The notes: generated by a model not told the origin, from the letters alone. A stretch of 38,228 nucleotides of DNA from Candidatus Oleimmundimicrobium americanum (GCA_002366545.1 DFBH01000006.1:1-38228), one strand, 5' to 3'; positions 7,582-16,885 are shown, counted from the stretch's first letter. Numbers and translations are program-made.

Positions 7582-9408
7582 ATGTGTGGAATTGTTGGAT
7601 ATGTTGGAGATAAAAATTCTGTTCCAATTCTTATGGGGGGTTTAAAAAAACTGGAATACCGGGGGTATGATTCAGCCGGTCTCGCAGTTTTTAACAACGG
7701 AAAAATTGAGGTAATCCGAGAAGTTGGAAATTTAGCTCATCTTGAGAAGGCCGTAGCTAAAAAAGAGCCTTATGGAAATTTAGGAATCGGGCATACGCGA
7801 TGGGCAACTCATGGACGGCCCACCAAAGAAAACGCTCACCCTCATACTGATTGCAAAAACGGGATATCGATTGTTCACAACGGCATAATCGAGAATTTTT
7901 TAGAGCTTAAAAAAAATTTAATGGGAAAAGGGCACATCTTTCGCTCTGAAACAGATACTGAGGTTATAGCTCATTTGATTGAAAAACATTATGACGGAGA
8001 TTTGTTTAAAGCAGTTCAATATGCTGTTGATGAGCTGGAAGGCTCCTTCGCTTTGGCTGCCATAAGTCGGGATTTCCCCGATTTAATCGTGGTTGCAAGG
8101 AAGGACAGCCCGCTTGTTATCGGCCTTGGGGACAATGAATATTTTGTTGCTTCAGATATTCCCGCTGTCTTAAGCCATACGAAGAATATTTTTATTCTTG
8201 AAAACCACGAGATGGCAAAAATTACTCCCCGAGGAGTTTGGGTGACTAATTTTGAGGGTAAAGAAGTTAAAAAGGATATTTTAAAAGTTAAGTGGAGCGA
8301 GGAAGCGGCTGAAAAAAGTGGCTACGAGGATTTTATGCTTAAGGAGATTTATGAACAACCTAAAGCCATAAAAGAAACCATGCGTGATAAATTTGACAGG
8401 AATGGCCAAATGCTTTTTGAGGGAATGCAGCTTGGTGAAGAAGATGTGTGTAAATTAAAAAAGGTGGTTATCATCGCCTGTGGTACCTCCTATCATGCCG
8501 GTCTTGTGGCAAAACAAGCCATTGAACATTGGGCTAAAATACCTGTCGAGGTTGATATTTCTTCTGAATTTAGATATTGTGACCCGATTTTGGACGAAAA
8601 TACCTTGGCAATAGCAATTACTCAATCAGGGGAGACAGCCGATACTTTGGCGGGTGTCAGGGAAGCTAAAAGTAAAGGTGCCAGGGTTATTGGTATCACC
8701 AATGTTTTGGGAAGCACAATAACCAGAGAAGCAGATGGGGTGGTATATACTCATGCAGGCCCGGAAATCGGGGTCGCGGCCACCAAAACGTTGGTTTCTC
8801 AAATGGTTGCACTTTATATTTTTGCTCTTTATCTGGCAAGAGCTCGCAATACTTTGAGCGACAAAAAAATATCGGCTATAACCGAGGAGATTAAAAATTT
8901 GCCGGATCAAGTTGAAAAAATTCTTTCGGGTAATGGTGTGATTAAGAAAGCTGCGAAAAAATACGCTAACTGCACCAATTTTCTGTTTTTAGGAAGAGGA
9001 ATCGGTTTGCCGGTTGCTCTTGAGGGAGCATTGAAGTTAAAGGAAATATCGTATATTCATGCGGAAGGCTATGCGGCCGGGGAAATGAAGCATGGGCCCA
9101 TAGCGCTCATCGATGACGGCGTGCCCGCAGTTGTGGTTGCCACCAAAAGTAAGGTTCATGAAAAAATTCTTGGAAATATACAAGAGGTAAAGGCGCGTGG
9201 TGCCGACATTATAGCGGTTTCTTCGTTTGGTGATACTGAGATTGAAAAGGTTGTTGATTATGTTTTCTATATTCCGGAAACGACTGAGATTTTGTCGGCT
9301 ATTCTTGCGGTAGTTCCTCTTCAACTTTTTGCTTACTACATGGCAAAAACAAGAGGTTGCAATGTAGATCAACCCAAAAATTTGGCTAAAAGTGTAACCG
9401 TTGAATAG
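7582..9408 (+). CDS. glmS: Glutamine-fructose-6-phosphate aminotransferase (isomerising)
   Basis: GlmS makes glucosamine-6-phosphate from fructose-6-phosphate and glutamine, the first committed step to UDP-GlcNAc. The 608-residue length is typical. The N-terminal glutaminase begins MCGIVGYVG with the nucleophile Cys2, followed by GYDSAGLA and GIGHTRWATHG. Two SIS isomerase domains follow, marked by ACGTSYHAG and ITQSGETADT, then GRGIGLPVALEGALKLKEISYIHAEGYAAGEMKHGP; the C-terminus is QPKNLAKSVTVE. The ATG follows GGGAGG. It pairs functionally with glmM upstream. A dispersed low-complexity repeat begins soon after the stop. Confidence 0.98.
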   Translation: MCGIVGYVGDKNSVPILMGGLKKLEYRGYDSAGLAVFNNGKIEVIREVGNLAHLEKAVAKKEPYGNLGIGHTRWATHGRPTKENAHPHTDCKNGISIVHNGIIENFLELKKNLMGKGHIFRSETDTEVIAHLIEKHYDGDLFKAVQYAVDELEGSFALAAISRDFPDLIVVARKDSPLVIGLGDNEYFVASDIPAVLSHTKNIFILENHEMAKITPRGVWVTNFEGKEVKKDILKVKWSEEAAEKSGYEDFMLKEIYEQPKAIKETMRDKFDRNGQMLFEGMQLGEEDVCKLKKVVIIACGTSYHAGLVAKQAIEHWAKIPVEVDISSEFRYCDPILDENTLAIAITQSGETADTLAGVREAKSKGARVIGITNVLGSTITREADGVVYTHAGPEIGVAATKTLVSQMVALYIFALYLARARNTLSDKKISAITEEIKNLPDQVEKILSGNGVIKKAAKKYANCTNFLFLGRGIGLPVALEGALKLKEISYIHAEGYAAGEMKHGPIALIDDGVPAVVVATKSKVHEKILGNIQEVKARGADIIAVSSFGDTEIEKVVDYVFYIPETTEILSAILAVVPLQLFAYYMAKTRGCNVDQPKNLAKSVTVE

Positions 9409-9427
9409 ACTGATAGGCAGATGCCTG

Positions 9428-9442
9428 CCCGCCTCTGGCGGG
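9428..9442. repeat. GC-rich palindrome, CCCGCC-TCT-GGCGGG
   Basis: A 6-bp perfect stem with a TCT loop. The same 15 bases recur at 34291, and related GC-rich palindromes occur at 3007, 22729 and 27055. The family resembles REP elements. Confidence 0.7.
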
Positions 9443-9463
9443 GCTGATAGCAAATGGCGAATG

Positions 9464-9610
9464 GCTGATGGCAGATAGCTAAAAGCGTAGAGCAGAGAGA
9501 ATATAGAGCATGGAGTAATAGGGTGTGTGGAGTATGGTAAAACCAGCAATCTGACTAACAAACTACCGACTCCCTACTAAGAGACTACCGACTAATTAAT
9601 ATAGGGTAAA
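9464..9610. repeat. Low-complexity dispersed repeat, copy 1
   Basis: Close, alignable match to 26936-27135: both read through GCAGAGAGAATATAGAGCAT, GGAGTATGGTAAAA, ATCTGACTAACAAACTACCG and TAATTAATATAGGGTAAA in the same order. This copy lacks the GC-rich insert of the second copy. Confidence 0.85.
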
Positions 9611-9789
9611 GGGTAGAGCAAAAAAAACAAACCAGCAACCAACAAACTAACTAGTTTTGGACTGATGGTTTATGATTTGAGCTATCGGCTATTGAGCGAA
9701 CAGTAGTGAGCGAGCCATCGGCTATCGAGGCCGTAGGCCGAGCTATTTGGTTGATAGCAAAAACATGAACTTCAGAAAAGAGTGGTGGA

Positions 9790-10170
9790 GTGGTTAAAGG
9801 GATAGGCGTTGACATAGTTGAGATTGAGCGCGTAAAGAAAGCTATTCGGAGACATCCCCGATTTCAGGCTCGCGTGTTTACTTCTCAGGAACGTGATTAT
9901 TGTCTGAGCAAAGCAAATCCCTACCTTCACTTCGCCGTTCGTTTTGCGGCCAAAGAAGCGGTTCTTAAGGCTCTGGGCACCGGTTTTCGTGGTGTTAAAT
10001 GGACGGATTTGGAAATTTGCCGCGACGATCTCGGCAAACCATCTGTTAGATTTTTTGGCGGTGCCTCTAAAAAATTAAAAGAACGAGAAATAAGCGATAT
10101 TCTTATAAGTCTTTCTTTTTGTCACCATAGCGCCATCGCTTCAGCGGTGGCTATTAAATCGGAGGGATAA
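9790..10170 (+). CDS. acpS: Holo-[acyl-carrier-protein] synthase
   Basis: AcpS transfers 4'-phosphopantetheine from CoA to the serine of apo-ACP, switching on fatty acid synthesis. The 126-residue size fits the AcpS type. Motifs are GVDIVEIERV (with the Mg-binding Asp) at the N-terminus, FTSQERDYC, and RFAAKEAVLKALGTG, whose Glu and Lys are catalytic-site residues. The GTG start is the only one that keeps the VKGIGVDI N-terminus; the upstream GTGGTGG is a poor ribosome site. The gene is followed seven bases later by nnrD, an arrangement common in Actinobacteria and Firmicutes. Confidence 0.96.
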   Translation: MVKGIGVDIVEIERVKKAIRRHPRFQARVFTSQERDYCLSKANPYLHFAVRFAAKEAVLKALGTGFRGVKWTDLEICRDDLGKPSVRFFGGASKKLKEREISDILISLSFCHHSAIASAVAIKSEG

Positions 10171-10177
10171 AGAAGAA

Positions 10178-11719
10178 ATGTTTGTTGTTAACAGCGAGCA
10201 GATGCGAAGGACAGAGGAGAATATAGTAAAAAATTTTGGGGTAACCTTAAGCGATTTGATGGAAGAGGTCGGCAAGGCTCTTGCTGAAGAGGTTCTCAAT
10301 ATTGTCGGGGATCGAGGAAATGTTTTAATAGTTTCCGGAAAAGGAAACAATGGCGGAGATGGTTTTGTTGCGGCCAGGATTTTAAGTCAAAAAGGGTTTA
10401 AGGTAACTGTTTTTTCTTTGGCTGATGAGGGAGAGATAAAAAGGGAAGCCAAGGATGCTTTTTTGGAATTAAAGAGATTTGTGACACCCAAGATATTAAC
10501 CACAGACAATCTAAAAGAGTTTAAAGCAGCTCTTTTAGAGGTGGACGTGGTAGTGGATGCCATATTTGGCATAGGCTTTAAGGGAAAAATCGAAGGTTTT
10601 GTCGAGAAAATTGTAAGGGAGATTAATTCCGCAAATTTAAAAGTTGTATCGGCGGATATACCATCCGGCGTTGAAGCAGATTCGGGCCAGGTCCATGGTG
10701 TTTGTATAAAGGCAATTAAAACGGTAACTTTTATTGCGCCGAAAATTGGGCTTTTTATGTATCCGGGTGCGGAGTATGTTGGTGAGCTTAAAGTGGCGAA
10801 CCTTGGTTTGTCTCCCGAGGTTTTAAAAGATGGATTGGCTCAGACGTTTTTGTCTGATGACATTAAGAATATTATCCCTGTTCCTTTGGGAGATGTTCAT
10901 AAGAAGGCCAGGGGTAAAGTTTTAGTTATCGCCGGCTCCCGCGGAATGACCGGCGCTGCAGCCTTAACGGCTCGTTCGGCTTTAAGGGCGGGGGCGGGTC
11001 TCGTTGTTCTCGGTGTCCCCAAAAGTTTAAATGGTATTTTAGAACAGAAACTAACTGAAGTTATGACACTTCCTCTTGTCGAAACCGAGACCGGCTCCTT
11101 AGATTTGGGTGCATATGATGAGATAATTGAGGCAAGTAAATCTTTTGATGTAGTTGCTTTAGGCCCCGGGCTTTCACAAAATGAGAGGACGATTTCTCTT
11201 GTTCAAAAATTGATAGCGGATATCGATTGTCCGCTGGTTTTAGATGCTGATGGGCTTAACGCTGTTGTTGGCAAAACTCATCTTTTGGCAAAGCGTTTAC
11301 GGTCAACGGTTATCACTCCTCACCCCGGTGAGTTAGCTCGTCTCTTTGAGATTACGGCGGAAGAAATTCAAAAAGACCGTTTAGGATTTGCTAAACGCGC
11401 TGTTTCCGAATGGAAAGTGGGGGTTGTTTTGAAGGGTGCCTACTCCATCGTTGGGGTTAATGATGATTTTTCAATAAACACCACCGGCAATTGGGGAATG
11501 GCTACTGCCGGGACGGGCGATGTTCTTACGGGTTTCATAAGCAGTTTTATTGCTCAAGGTTTAGATTCTTTTGAAGCAGCTGTACTCGGAACTTATTTTC
11601 ACGGATTAGCGGGTGACTTTGCGGCCGACGATGTGACGCGATATTGTTTAATAGCCGGCGATTTAATAGATTATTTACCGAAAGCTATAAAAAATACATT
11701 AGAGAGGGGCTCAAGATGA
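10178..11719 (+). CDS. nnrD: Bifunctional NAD(P)H-hydrate epimerase/dehydratase
   Basis: This enzyme repairs damaged NADH and NADPH. Its N-terminal YjeF domain (about 1-210) epimerises the hydrates, with the nucleotide loop GKGNNGGDGFVAARIL. Its C-terminal ribokinase-like domain (about 225-505) dehydrates them using ADP or ATP, with the motifs GSRGMTGAAALTARSALRAG, ITPHPGELARL and ATAGTGDVLTG. The 513-residue length is that of the fused form (Nnr). The ATG is seven bases after acpS. The TGA overlaps the ATG of the next gene (ATGA), so the CBS-domain protein is translationally coupled to it. Confidence 0.97.
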   Translation: MFVVNSEQMRRTEENIVKNFGVTLSDLMEEVGKALAEEVLNIVGDRGNVLIVSGKGNNGGDGFVAARILSQKGFKVTVFSLADEGEIKREAKDAFLELKRFVTPKILTTDNLKEFKAALLEVDVVVDAIFGIGFKGKIEGFVEKIVREINSANLKVVSADIPSGVEADSGQVHGVCIKAIKTVTFIAPKIGLFMYPGAEYVGELKVANLGLSPEVLKDGLAQTFLSDDIKNIIPVPLGDVHKKARGKVLVIAGSRGMTGAAALTARSALRAGAGLVVLGVPKSLNGILEQKLTEVMTLPLVETETGSLDLGAYDEIIEASKSFDVVALGPGLSQNERTISLVQKLIADIDCPLVLDADGLNAVVGKTHLLAKRLRSTVITPHPGELARLFEITAEEIQKDRLGFAKRAVSEWKVGVVLKGAYSIVGVNDDFSINTTGNWGMATAGTGDVLTGFISSFIAQGLDSFEAAVLGTYFHGLAGDFAADDVTRYCLIAGDLIDYLPKAIKNTLERGSR

Positions 11720-12174
11720 AAGACTTAAAAGCCAAAGATATTATGAAGACGGATTTAATTACGATTAACGAGAACGTTTCGGTTAAAGAAGCTGCGCAGA
11801 TTCTTCTTGAAAATAAAATCGGGGGTGCGCCTGTAGTAAACGACGATGGGGATATGGTTGGCATAGTTACGGATTCTGATCTTATAATGCAAGACGTAAA
11901 ACTTCATTTCCCAACGTATCTTCATTTTTTGGACAGCTATATTTATCTCGGTAGCTTAAAGAAGTTTGAAGATGATTTAAGAAAGGCGGTTGGCGCAAAC
12001 GTTAAGGACGTGATGGCAAAGGATGTTGTCTCTGTAGATGAGGAAGATTCAATTAAAGATGTTGCTACCACATTGGCCGATAAGAAATTGTCAAGAGTGC
12101 CAGTTTTAAAGGGCGAAGAATTAGTTGGTATAATAACTAAGACAGATATTATGAAAATAGTGGCAAAAAGTTAA
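11716..12174 (+). CDS. CBS-domain pair protein
   Basis: This 152-residue protein consists of two tandem CBS domains: DIMKTDLITINENVSVKEAAQILLENKIGGAPVV at the N-terminus, and DVMAKDVVSVDEEDSIKDVATTLADKKLSRVPVL at the C-terminus. Such Bateman modules bind adenosine nucleotides (AMP, ATP or S-adenosylmethionine) and report energy state. There is no effector domain, so it probably acts on another protein. The frame is open further upstream, but the ATG at 11716 forms an ATGA overlap with nnrD and has GAGGGG before it. The partner and ligand cannot be told from sequence. Confidence 0.9.
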   Translation: MKDLKAKDIMKTDLITINENVSVKEAAQILLENKIGGAPVVNDDGDMVGIVTDSDLIMQDVKLHFPTYLHFLDSYIYLGSLKKFEDDLRKAVGANVKDVMAKDVVSVDEEDSIKDVATTLADKKLSRVPVLKGEELVGIITKTDIMKIVAKS

Positions 12175-12193
12175 TTTGAGAAGGAGCGAACAA

Positions 12194-13306
12194 TTGCGTT
12201 CCGTTTGGGCAGAGGTAAATATCTCCGCGATAAAGAAGAATGTAGCTTTGATAAAAGAGCGATTGGCACCTGGCGTCCTCTTTATGGCCGTTGTTAAGGC
12301 GAATGGATACGGACACGGTGATACGGAAGTGTCTAAGGCAGCTTTAGGTGCGGGGGCTGATCGTTTAGGCGTTGCTTTAGTTGAGGAGGGAATTAAGCTT
12401 CGGGAAGCGGGGATTGGGTGCCCCATTCAAATTTTAGGGGAAATTGCTCCTTCTTCCACAAAATTAGTGATTGAAAATAATCTTATCCCGACGATTTGTT
12501 CAAGGCGGGTGGTTGAGAAACTCTCCGAGGAAGCAAAAAAAGCAAATATGAGATTAAAAGTGCATGTAAAAATCGATACCGGTATGCACAGGCTGGGAGT
12601 TTCTCCTGAAGAAGCTCTTGGTTTTCTAAATTATGTAAAGTCACTCTCATTTATTGAGGTCGAAGGAATTTTTACTCATTTTGCAATGGCGGGAGAATCG
12701 ACCGAATATACCAAAAAACAGTTTAAGAGTTTTCTTTCCGTGATTTCCAACTTAAAGGAAGAGGGCTTCGATATTCCCTTAAAACATGCCGCCAATAGCG
12801 CTGCCACCATTTTGATGCCCGAGACTTATTTAAATATGGTACGCGTCGGCATTTCCATGTATGGTCTTTACCCAACGAAAGCTACGAAACAGGCGATAAC
12901 TTTAAATCCCACTCTTCAGTTAAAGACGAGGGTCTCCTCGGTGAGAACAATTTCATCCGGGGAGGGAGTTAGCTATGGATTAACTTATCGTGCCAAAGAA
13001 AAAACTGGGATAGCTGTTCTGCCTTTGGGGTACGCTGATGGCTACAGCAGGCTTTTTTCAAACAAAAGTTTTGTGTTATTAAAAGGGAAAAGATTTTCCG
13101 TCGTTGGAAATGTTTGCATGGATCAGTTCATGATAGATGTTGGTGATTGCCAAGTTGAGCCGGGGGATGAGGCCATTCTTATTGGAAGCCAAGGGGGAGA
13201 CGAGATTACGGCGGATGAACTGGCTGAGATTTTAGGAACAATAAACTATGAAGTAGTTTGCATGATAAGTGGCAGGGTTCCAAGGATATATCTTAATGAA
13301 AGTTAA
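12194..13306 (+). CDS. alr: Alanine racemase
   Basis: Alr makes D-alanine for peptidoglycan with a PLP cofactor. Visible landmarks are the PLP-lysine loop AVVKANGYGHG, the region HVKIDTGMHRLGV, EGIFTHFA, the catalytic-tyrosine segment GEGVSYGLTYRA, and GNVCMDQFMIDVG near the end. The frame is open to a TTG at 12176, but AAGGAG at 12181 is seven bases before the TTG at 12194, which gives a normal N-terminus (RSVWAEVNISAIKKN) and 370 residues. It lies 19 bases after the CBS protein. This is the standard actinobacterial position of alr, upstream of tsaE; here five to seven extra genes are interposed. Confidence 0.97.
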   Translation: MRSVWAEVNISAIKKNVALIKERLAPGVLFMAVVKANGYGHGDTEVSKAALGAGADRLGVALVEEGIKLREAGIGCPIQILGEIAPSSTKLVIENNLIPTICSRRVVEKLSEEAKKANMRLKVHVKIDTGMHRLGVSPEEALGFLNYVKSLSFIEVEGIFTHFAMAGESTEYTKKQFKSFLSVISNLKEEGFDIPLKHAANSAATILMPETYLNMVRVGISMYGLYPTKATKQAITLNPTLQLKTRVSSVRTISSGEGVSYGLTYRAKEKTGIAVLPLGYADGYSRLFSNKSFVLLKGKRFSVVGNVCMDQFMIDVGDCQVEPGDEAILIGSQGGDEITADELAEILGTINYEVVCMISGRVPRIYLNES

Positions 13307-13325
13307 TTTGGGAGTTGAGTCTCGA

Positions 13326-13841
13326 ATGTTTTTAAAAAAATTGCTTCTTGTTTGTTTTGTGATTTCCTTTGTTCTTCTTGCTACGTGCGGGTGCGGTGGT
13401 CCATCTGATGGAAATGATGTTGAAGTGGAGAGAGAAGTCCCTATAACCTCTCACCAAGAGAAAAATGGATTTGAAATAGATTTTTCTATCCCAAAGCGGG
13501 GGTTTTCTTTAGGAGAAGAAATTCCTCTGAAAATAAGCATTAAGAATACAAGCGATGATTTTAAAGAGCTCACGTTTTCTTCGGGGAAGAAGTATGATTT
13601 TTGGGTGGAAAATGATTCCGGCAAGGAAGTTTGGCGCTGGTCTTTCGACAAGGTTTTTACGATGGTTTTGGAGTCGAAAAAATTGGAGCCCGGGGAACAA
13701 GTGGTTTATGAGTTGGTTTGGCCTCAAAAAGATTTTGACGGGAAACAGGTTCCGGCTGGGAATTATGTAGTTAAAGGGTTTTCAAGTGCAAGCGAACTTA
13801 AAGAAATCGTTTTGGGCTTAGAGGTTAAAATTGTCGATTAA
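13326..13841 (+). CDS. Exported lipoprotein with BsuPI-like domain
   Basis: The N-terminus MFLKKLLLVCFVISFVLLA followed by TCGCGG is a lipoprotein-type signal peptide, although the lipobox (LATC) is not ideal. Residues about 45-170 match the BsuPI (intracellular proteinase inhibitor) fold: a beta-sandwich with LKISIKNTSDDFKELTFSSG, YDFWVENDSGKEVWRWS and LEPGEQVVYELVW. Despite the name, members are often extracytoplasmic; inhibitor activity is not established for this one. Earlier in-frame starts overlap alr; ATG 13326 is chosen because it begins the signal peptide. It could be co-transcribed with alr and would be lipidated and N-acylated (lnt is in this window). Confidence 0.8.
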   Translation: MFLKKLLLVCFVISFVLLATCGCGGPSDGNDVEVEREVPITSHQEKNGFEIDFSIPKRGFSLGEEIPLKISIKNTSDDFKELTFSSGKKYDFWVENDSGKEVWRWSFDKVFTMVLESKKLEPGEQVVYELVWPQKDFDGKQVPAGNYVVKGFSSASELKEIVLGLEVKIVD

Positions 13842-13854
13842 TTAGGAGTTTTTC

Positions 13855-14349
13855 ATGAATATCCTAATAACAGGCTCTCCCGGGGTTGGAAAAACTACCT
13901 TGGTAAAAAAAGTTTTAGCTCTTTATTCCGGACAAGTTGCAGGTTTTTATACCGAAGAAATCAGAGAAGCGGGCAGAAGAAGAGGTTTTAAAGTAAAGGC
14001 AATCGGAGATGTGGAGGTATCTACGGAAGGGATACTTGCGCACGAAAACTTTCCCGGTCCCATCAAAGTTGGCAAATATGGAGTAAATGTAGAAGAATTT
14101 GAAAAAGTGGGGGTCTCGGCTTTGAAAAAAGCTTGTGGCGGTCACCACTTGATTATAATTGATGAAATTGGGAAGATGGAATTGTATTCGGAGGAATTTA
14201 AGCGTATCGTTGAGGCCGTTTTGGATTCGTCAAATTCGGTGTTAGCCACAATTGGAAAATTCAAGAATAAGTTTGTTGACGAGGTTAAAAAAAGAAAAGA
14301 TGTGATAACTTTCGAGCTAACGTATAGAAATCGGGATGGAATGCCCTGA
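13855..14349 (+). CDS. THEP1-family nucleoside-triphosphatase
   Basis: A P-loop NTPase of 164 residues of the THEP1/NTPase_1 type. The Walker A is GSPGVGKTT at the very N-terminus, GFYTEEIREAGRRRGFKV follows, and the Walker B is LIIIDEIGKMEL near residue 100. Members hydrolyse nucleoside triphosphates to diphosphates and are common in thermophiles and archaea; the cellular role is uncertain. The ATG follows TAGGAG and lies 13 bases after the lipoprotein gene. Confidence 0.9.
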   Translation: MNILITGSPGVGKTTLVKKVLALYSGQVAGFYTEEIREAGRRRGFKVKAIGDVEVSTEGILAHENFPGPIKVGKYGVNVEEFEKVGVSALKKACGGHHLIIIDEIGKMELYSEEFKRIVEAVLDSSNSVLATIGKFKNKFVDEVKKRKDVITFELTYRNRDGMP

Positions 14350-14385
14350 AAAATTGTTGAGATATTAAAAAGGAGGATTTAAACA

Positions 14386-14805
14386 ATGAAATTATGTTCT
14401 AATTGCGATGCGGTTTTTGACGGGCATAAGTGGGCATATAATGAGGAGCTTTATGAGAAATTATCAAAGAAAAAAGACACAGAGTTCGGGTTGTGTCCGG
14501 GTTGTGAGAAGATTGAAAAAAGGATGGTTGACGGCGTAGTTCTTATTAAAGGGGATTTCCTGAAAGATCATAAGGACGAAGCCATAAATTTAATTCACAA
14601 CATTGCGGAAAATAAGAGAAAAAGAAACGTGGGCGCGCGAATTTTTAGGATGGGAGAAACACCCGAGGGTTTTTCAATAGAAACGACGGATGAAGCTTTG
14701 GCTGAGCTTATCGGCAAGGAGTTTGAGAAAGCTTTTTCCGGAAAATTGGATATTCAATGGCTTGAAGGAGAAACCTTTGTTCGGGTTAATTGGGAAAGAG
14801 ATTAG
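14386..14805 (+). CDS. Zinc-binding BCAM0308/NMD3-like protein
   Basis: This 139-residue protein opens with two CxxC pairs (C4/C7 and C37/C40) that would hold one zinc ion. An alpha/beta part follows with LIKGDFLKDHKDEAINLIHN and a C-terminal segment containing TTDEALAELIGKEFEKAF and FVRVNW. This layout matches the uncharacterised BCAM0308 family, which resembles the N-terminal region of the archaeal/eukaryotic ribosome export factor NMD3. A link to ribosome or RNA biology is plausible but unproven. It has a good AGGAGG ribosome site and sits directly upstream of the CCA-adding enzyme. Confidence 0.75.
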   Translation: MKLCSNCDAVFDGHKWAYNEELYEKLSKKKDTEFGLCPGCEKIEKRMVDGVVLIKGDFLKDHKDEAINLIHNIAENKRKRNVGARIFRMGETPEGFSIETTDEALAELIGKEFEKAFSGKLDIQWLEGETFVRVNWERD

Positions 14806-14813
14806 CTGGATAT

Positions 14814-16292
14814 ATGGATGATACAGGTAAAATCGGTTTAGATTTTTTTTCAAAAAGAGACGAGCTTTTTTTAAAAATTATTCAGTTTATAAAATCCAAG
14901 TCCGAAAGAGTTTATCTTGTAGGCGGTTATTTAAGAGACAGGATACTTGAACGCGAAGGCGGAGATATTGACTTAGCGGTTGCGGGCGATGTTGAAAAGT
15001 ACGGCAGAGAGTTAGCGGATACCCTCGGAGGGAGTTTTTTTCTTTTAGGCGGTAAACAACAAGTTGCACGAATAGTTGTAAAAGATGGAGGCCAAAGAAA
15101 GATTGACATTTGTGCTCTTCGCGGGGGGATAGAGAATGATTTAAGGCTTAGGGATTTTACGATTAACGCTCTTGCTGTAAACGCTGAGAATTTGGCTGAA
15201 GGTTTAGTGCCCATTCAAATTATCGATGTTACCGGAGGTTTGCGTGGTCTTAAAAATAGAAAAATTTCGGTGGTTTCATCTGAGGCGCTTAAAAATGACC
15301 CCTTAAGGATTTTAAGGGCGGTCAGGTTATCCATTGAACTCGATTTTGATATTGAGCCTAAGACATTTTCTCTTTTAAAAGAATCTGCTAATTTAATTAA
15401 AAATATTTCCGCTGAAAGAGTTCAGCAAGAACTGTATTTGACATTTTCTCTGCCTGATTCCCATGAGGCAATTAAGAGTTTGGATGAACTTAACGTAATT
15501 GAACTCATCATTCCTGAATTCAAAGAAATGAAGGGTGTTGCTCAGAACGATTACCATCATCTCGATGTTTGGAATCATACTTTGCTTGCTCTTAAAAACC
15601 TTGATGAAATTTTAACGAATCTTAAGAAAATTTTTCCGGATGAGTGCGGACAAATTTTGCATCATTTAAATCAACCTTTTCAAGGGGGATTTAATAGGAT
15701 TGTGCCTCTTAAGTTTGCGACTCTACTTCATGATATTGGAAAACCGAGAACAAAATTGTTTGATTCTTCGGGAGCAATACATTTTTATAACCATCCGGAG
15801 GTTGGGGCCGGATTAGCTAAGGGTATTTGCAAGCGGCTAAAAATAAGTAAGGAAGGCGTAATGATTGTCGGTAAGTTAGTTGCCGAGCATATGAGGGTAG
15901 GTTATCTTTCAAAGGAAGAGAACTTGACGGATAGAGCCATGAGGCGATTTTTGAGAGATTGTGGCAAAGAAACAGTTGAAGTTTTGCTTCTTTCTTTGTC
16001 TGATCGGTGGGCTACTTTGGGGCCGCTTTCCCCCCCGGAATCTCTTAATCGGCATGAGTATTTTATTAAAAAGGTTATGAAAGCCCACTTATCAGTTATT
16101 GAAAAACCCAAGCTGCATTTGGTTACGGGCTATGATTTAATGAAAGAGTTGAATTTGAAGCCCGGCAAATTTATTGGGAGATTACTTGAGGAGATCGAAG
16201 AAGCTCAAGCGGAGGGGAAAATTTCAACAAAAAAAGAGGCTTTGAATTTTGCGAAAAATTATTTTGAGGATTATATTAAAGATAAAAAATGA
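14814..16292 (+). CDS. tRNA nucleotidyltransferase (CCA-adding type) with HD domain
   Basis: A class II nucleotidyltransferase that builds or repairs the CCA end of tRNAs. The active-site block is VYLVGGYLRDRILEREGGDIDLAV, with the GG motif and the DxD metal pair; RDFTINALAVN and DPLRILRAVRLSIEL follow. The second half holds an HD phosphohydrolase domain with ATLLHDIGKPRTK. About 490 residues is normal for the HD-containing form. The open frame begins at a TTG inside the previous gene; I prefer ATG 14814, nine bases after its stop, although the ribosome site is weak. Whether it adds CCA, or A only, cannot be decided from sequence. Confidence 0.92.
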   Translation: MDDTGKIGLDFFSKRDELFLKIIQFIKSKSERVYLVGGYLRDRILEREGGDIDLAVAGDVEKYGRELADTLGGSFFLLGGKQQVARIVVKDGGQRKIDICALRGGIENDLRLRDFTINALAVNAENLAEGLVPIQIIDVTGGLRGLKNRKISVVSSEALKNDPLRILRAVRLSIELDFDIEPKTFSLLKESANLIKNISAERVQQELYLTFSLPDSHEAIKSLDELNVIELIIPEFKEMKGVAQNDYHHLDVWNHTLLALKNLDEILTNLKKIFPDECGQILHHLNQPFQGGFNRIVPLKFATLLHDIGKPRTKLFDSSGAIHFYNHPEVGAGLAKGICKRLKISKEGVMIVGKLVAEHMRVGYLSKEENLTDRAMRRFLRDCGKETVEVLLLSLSDRWATLGPLSPPESLNRHEYFIKKVMKAHLSVIEKPKLHLVTGYDLMKELNLKPGKFIGRLLEEIEEAQAEGKISTKKEALNFAKNYFEDYIKDKK

Positions 16293-16307
16293 TTTCAAGG
16301 GGACGAT

Positions 16308-16829
16308 ATGGAAATTTACGAAGCAATTTATGGAAGGCTGAGCGTGAGGTCTTTTGATGAAAAGAAAGATGTGCCAAAAGAAATTGTTGATAAAATTCTC
16401 GAGGCTGGTTGTCAGGCTCCATCTGCGGGGAATATTCAGCCCTGGAGGTTTTGGGTTATAAGGAATCCTGAGTTAAAGGCGATGATTTCAACTGCTGCCT
16501 TAAATCAAAGATACATATTAGAAGCACCCGTGATTATAATTATATGCGCTGATTTAAATGCCTCTGCTGAAGCGTATGGGAAGCGGGGAAGAGAGCTTTA
16601 TTCTATTCAGGATGCCGCTTGCGCAACAGAAAATATTCTTCTCGCAGCTTACTCGGAGGGATTGGGAGCTTGTTGGGCAGGTGCTTTTTATGAGGAGGAT
16701 GTGACTAATGCCTTGGATTTACCGTCTCATATAAGACCATTGGCGATAGTTTCTTTGGGCTATTCTTCTCTTGCAGGGGTGAAGCCGGATAAAATGCCCA
16801 TTGAGGATGTTGTTGAGTATGTGGATTAA
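16308..16829 (+). CDS. Nitroreductase-family flavoprotein
   Basis: A 173-residue FMN-dependent oxidoreductase of the nitroreductase fold. The N-terminal phrase YGRLSVRSFDEKKDVP carries the FMN-phosphate arginines, followed by APSAGNIQPWRFWVI and the C-terminal segment AYSEGLGACWAGAF with LAIVSLGYSS. Family members reduce nitro compounds, quinones or flavins using NAD(P)H; the natural substrate is unknown. It follows the CCA enzyme by 15 bases with a GGGGA ribosome site, so it is probably co-transcribed. Short members like this are common in anaerobes. Confidence 0.92.
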   Translation: MEIYEAIYGRLSVRSFDEKKDVPKEIVDKILEAGCQAPSAGNIQPWRFWVIRNPELKAMISTAALNQRYILEAPVIIIICADLNASAEAYGKRGRELYSIQDAACATENILLAAYSEGLGACWAGAFYEEDVTNALDLPSHIRPLAIVSLGYSSLAGVKPDKMPIEDVVEYVD

Positions 16830-16885
16830 TGAGATAAATTAAAAATCCAATTTTTTAAATTGATAGAATTAAGAAGGTGAGTGAA

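Larger units (their letters stand above)
9409..9789. other. Spacer glmS-acpS made of dispersed repeats
   Basis: The spacer holds a GC-rich palindrome (9428-9442), one copy of a low-complexity repeat shared with the guaB3-guaA spacer (9464-9610), and then word-like repeats around 9680-9745 (CTATCGGCTAT, GAGCGA, GGCC-GTA-GGCC). No gene or clear promoter is visible. Confidence 0.6.
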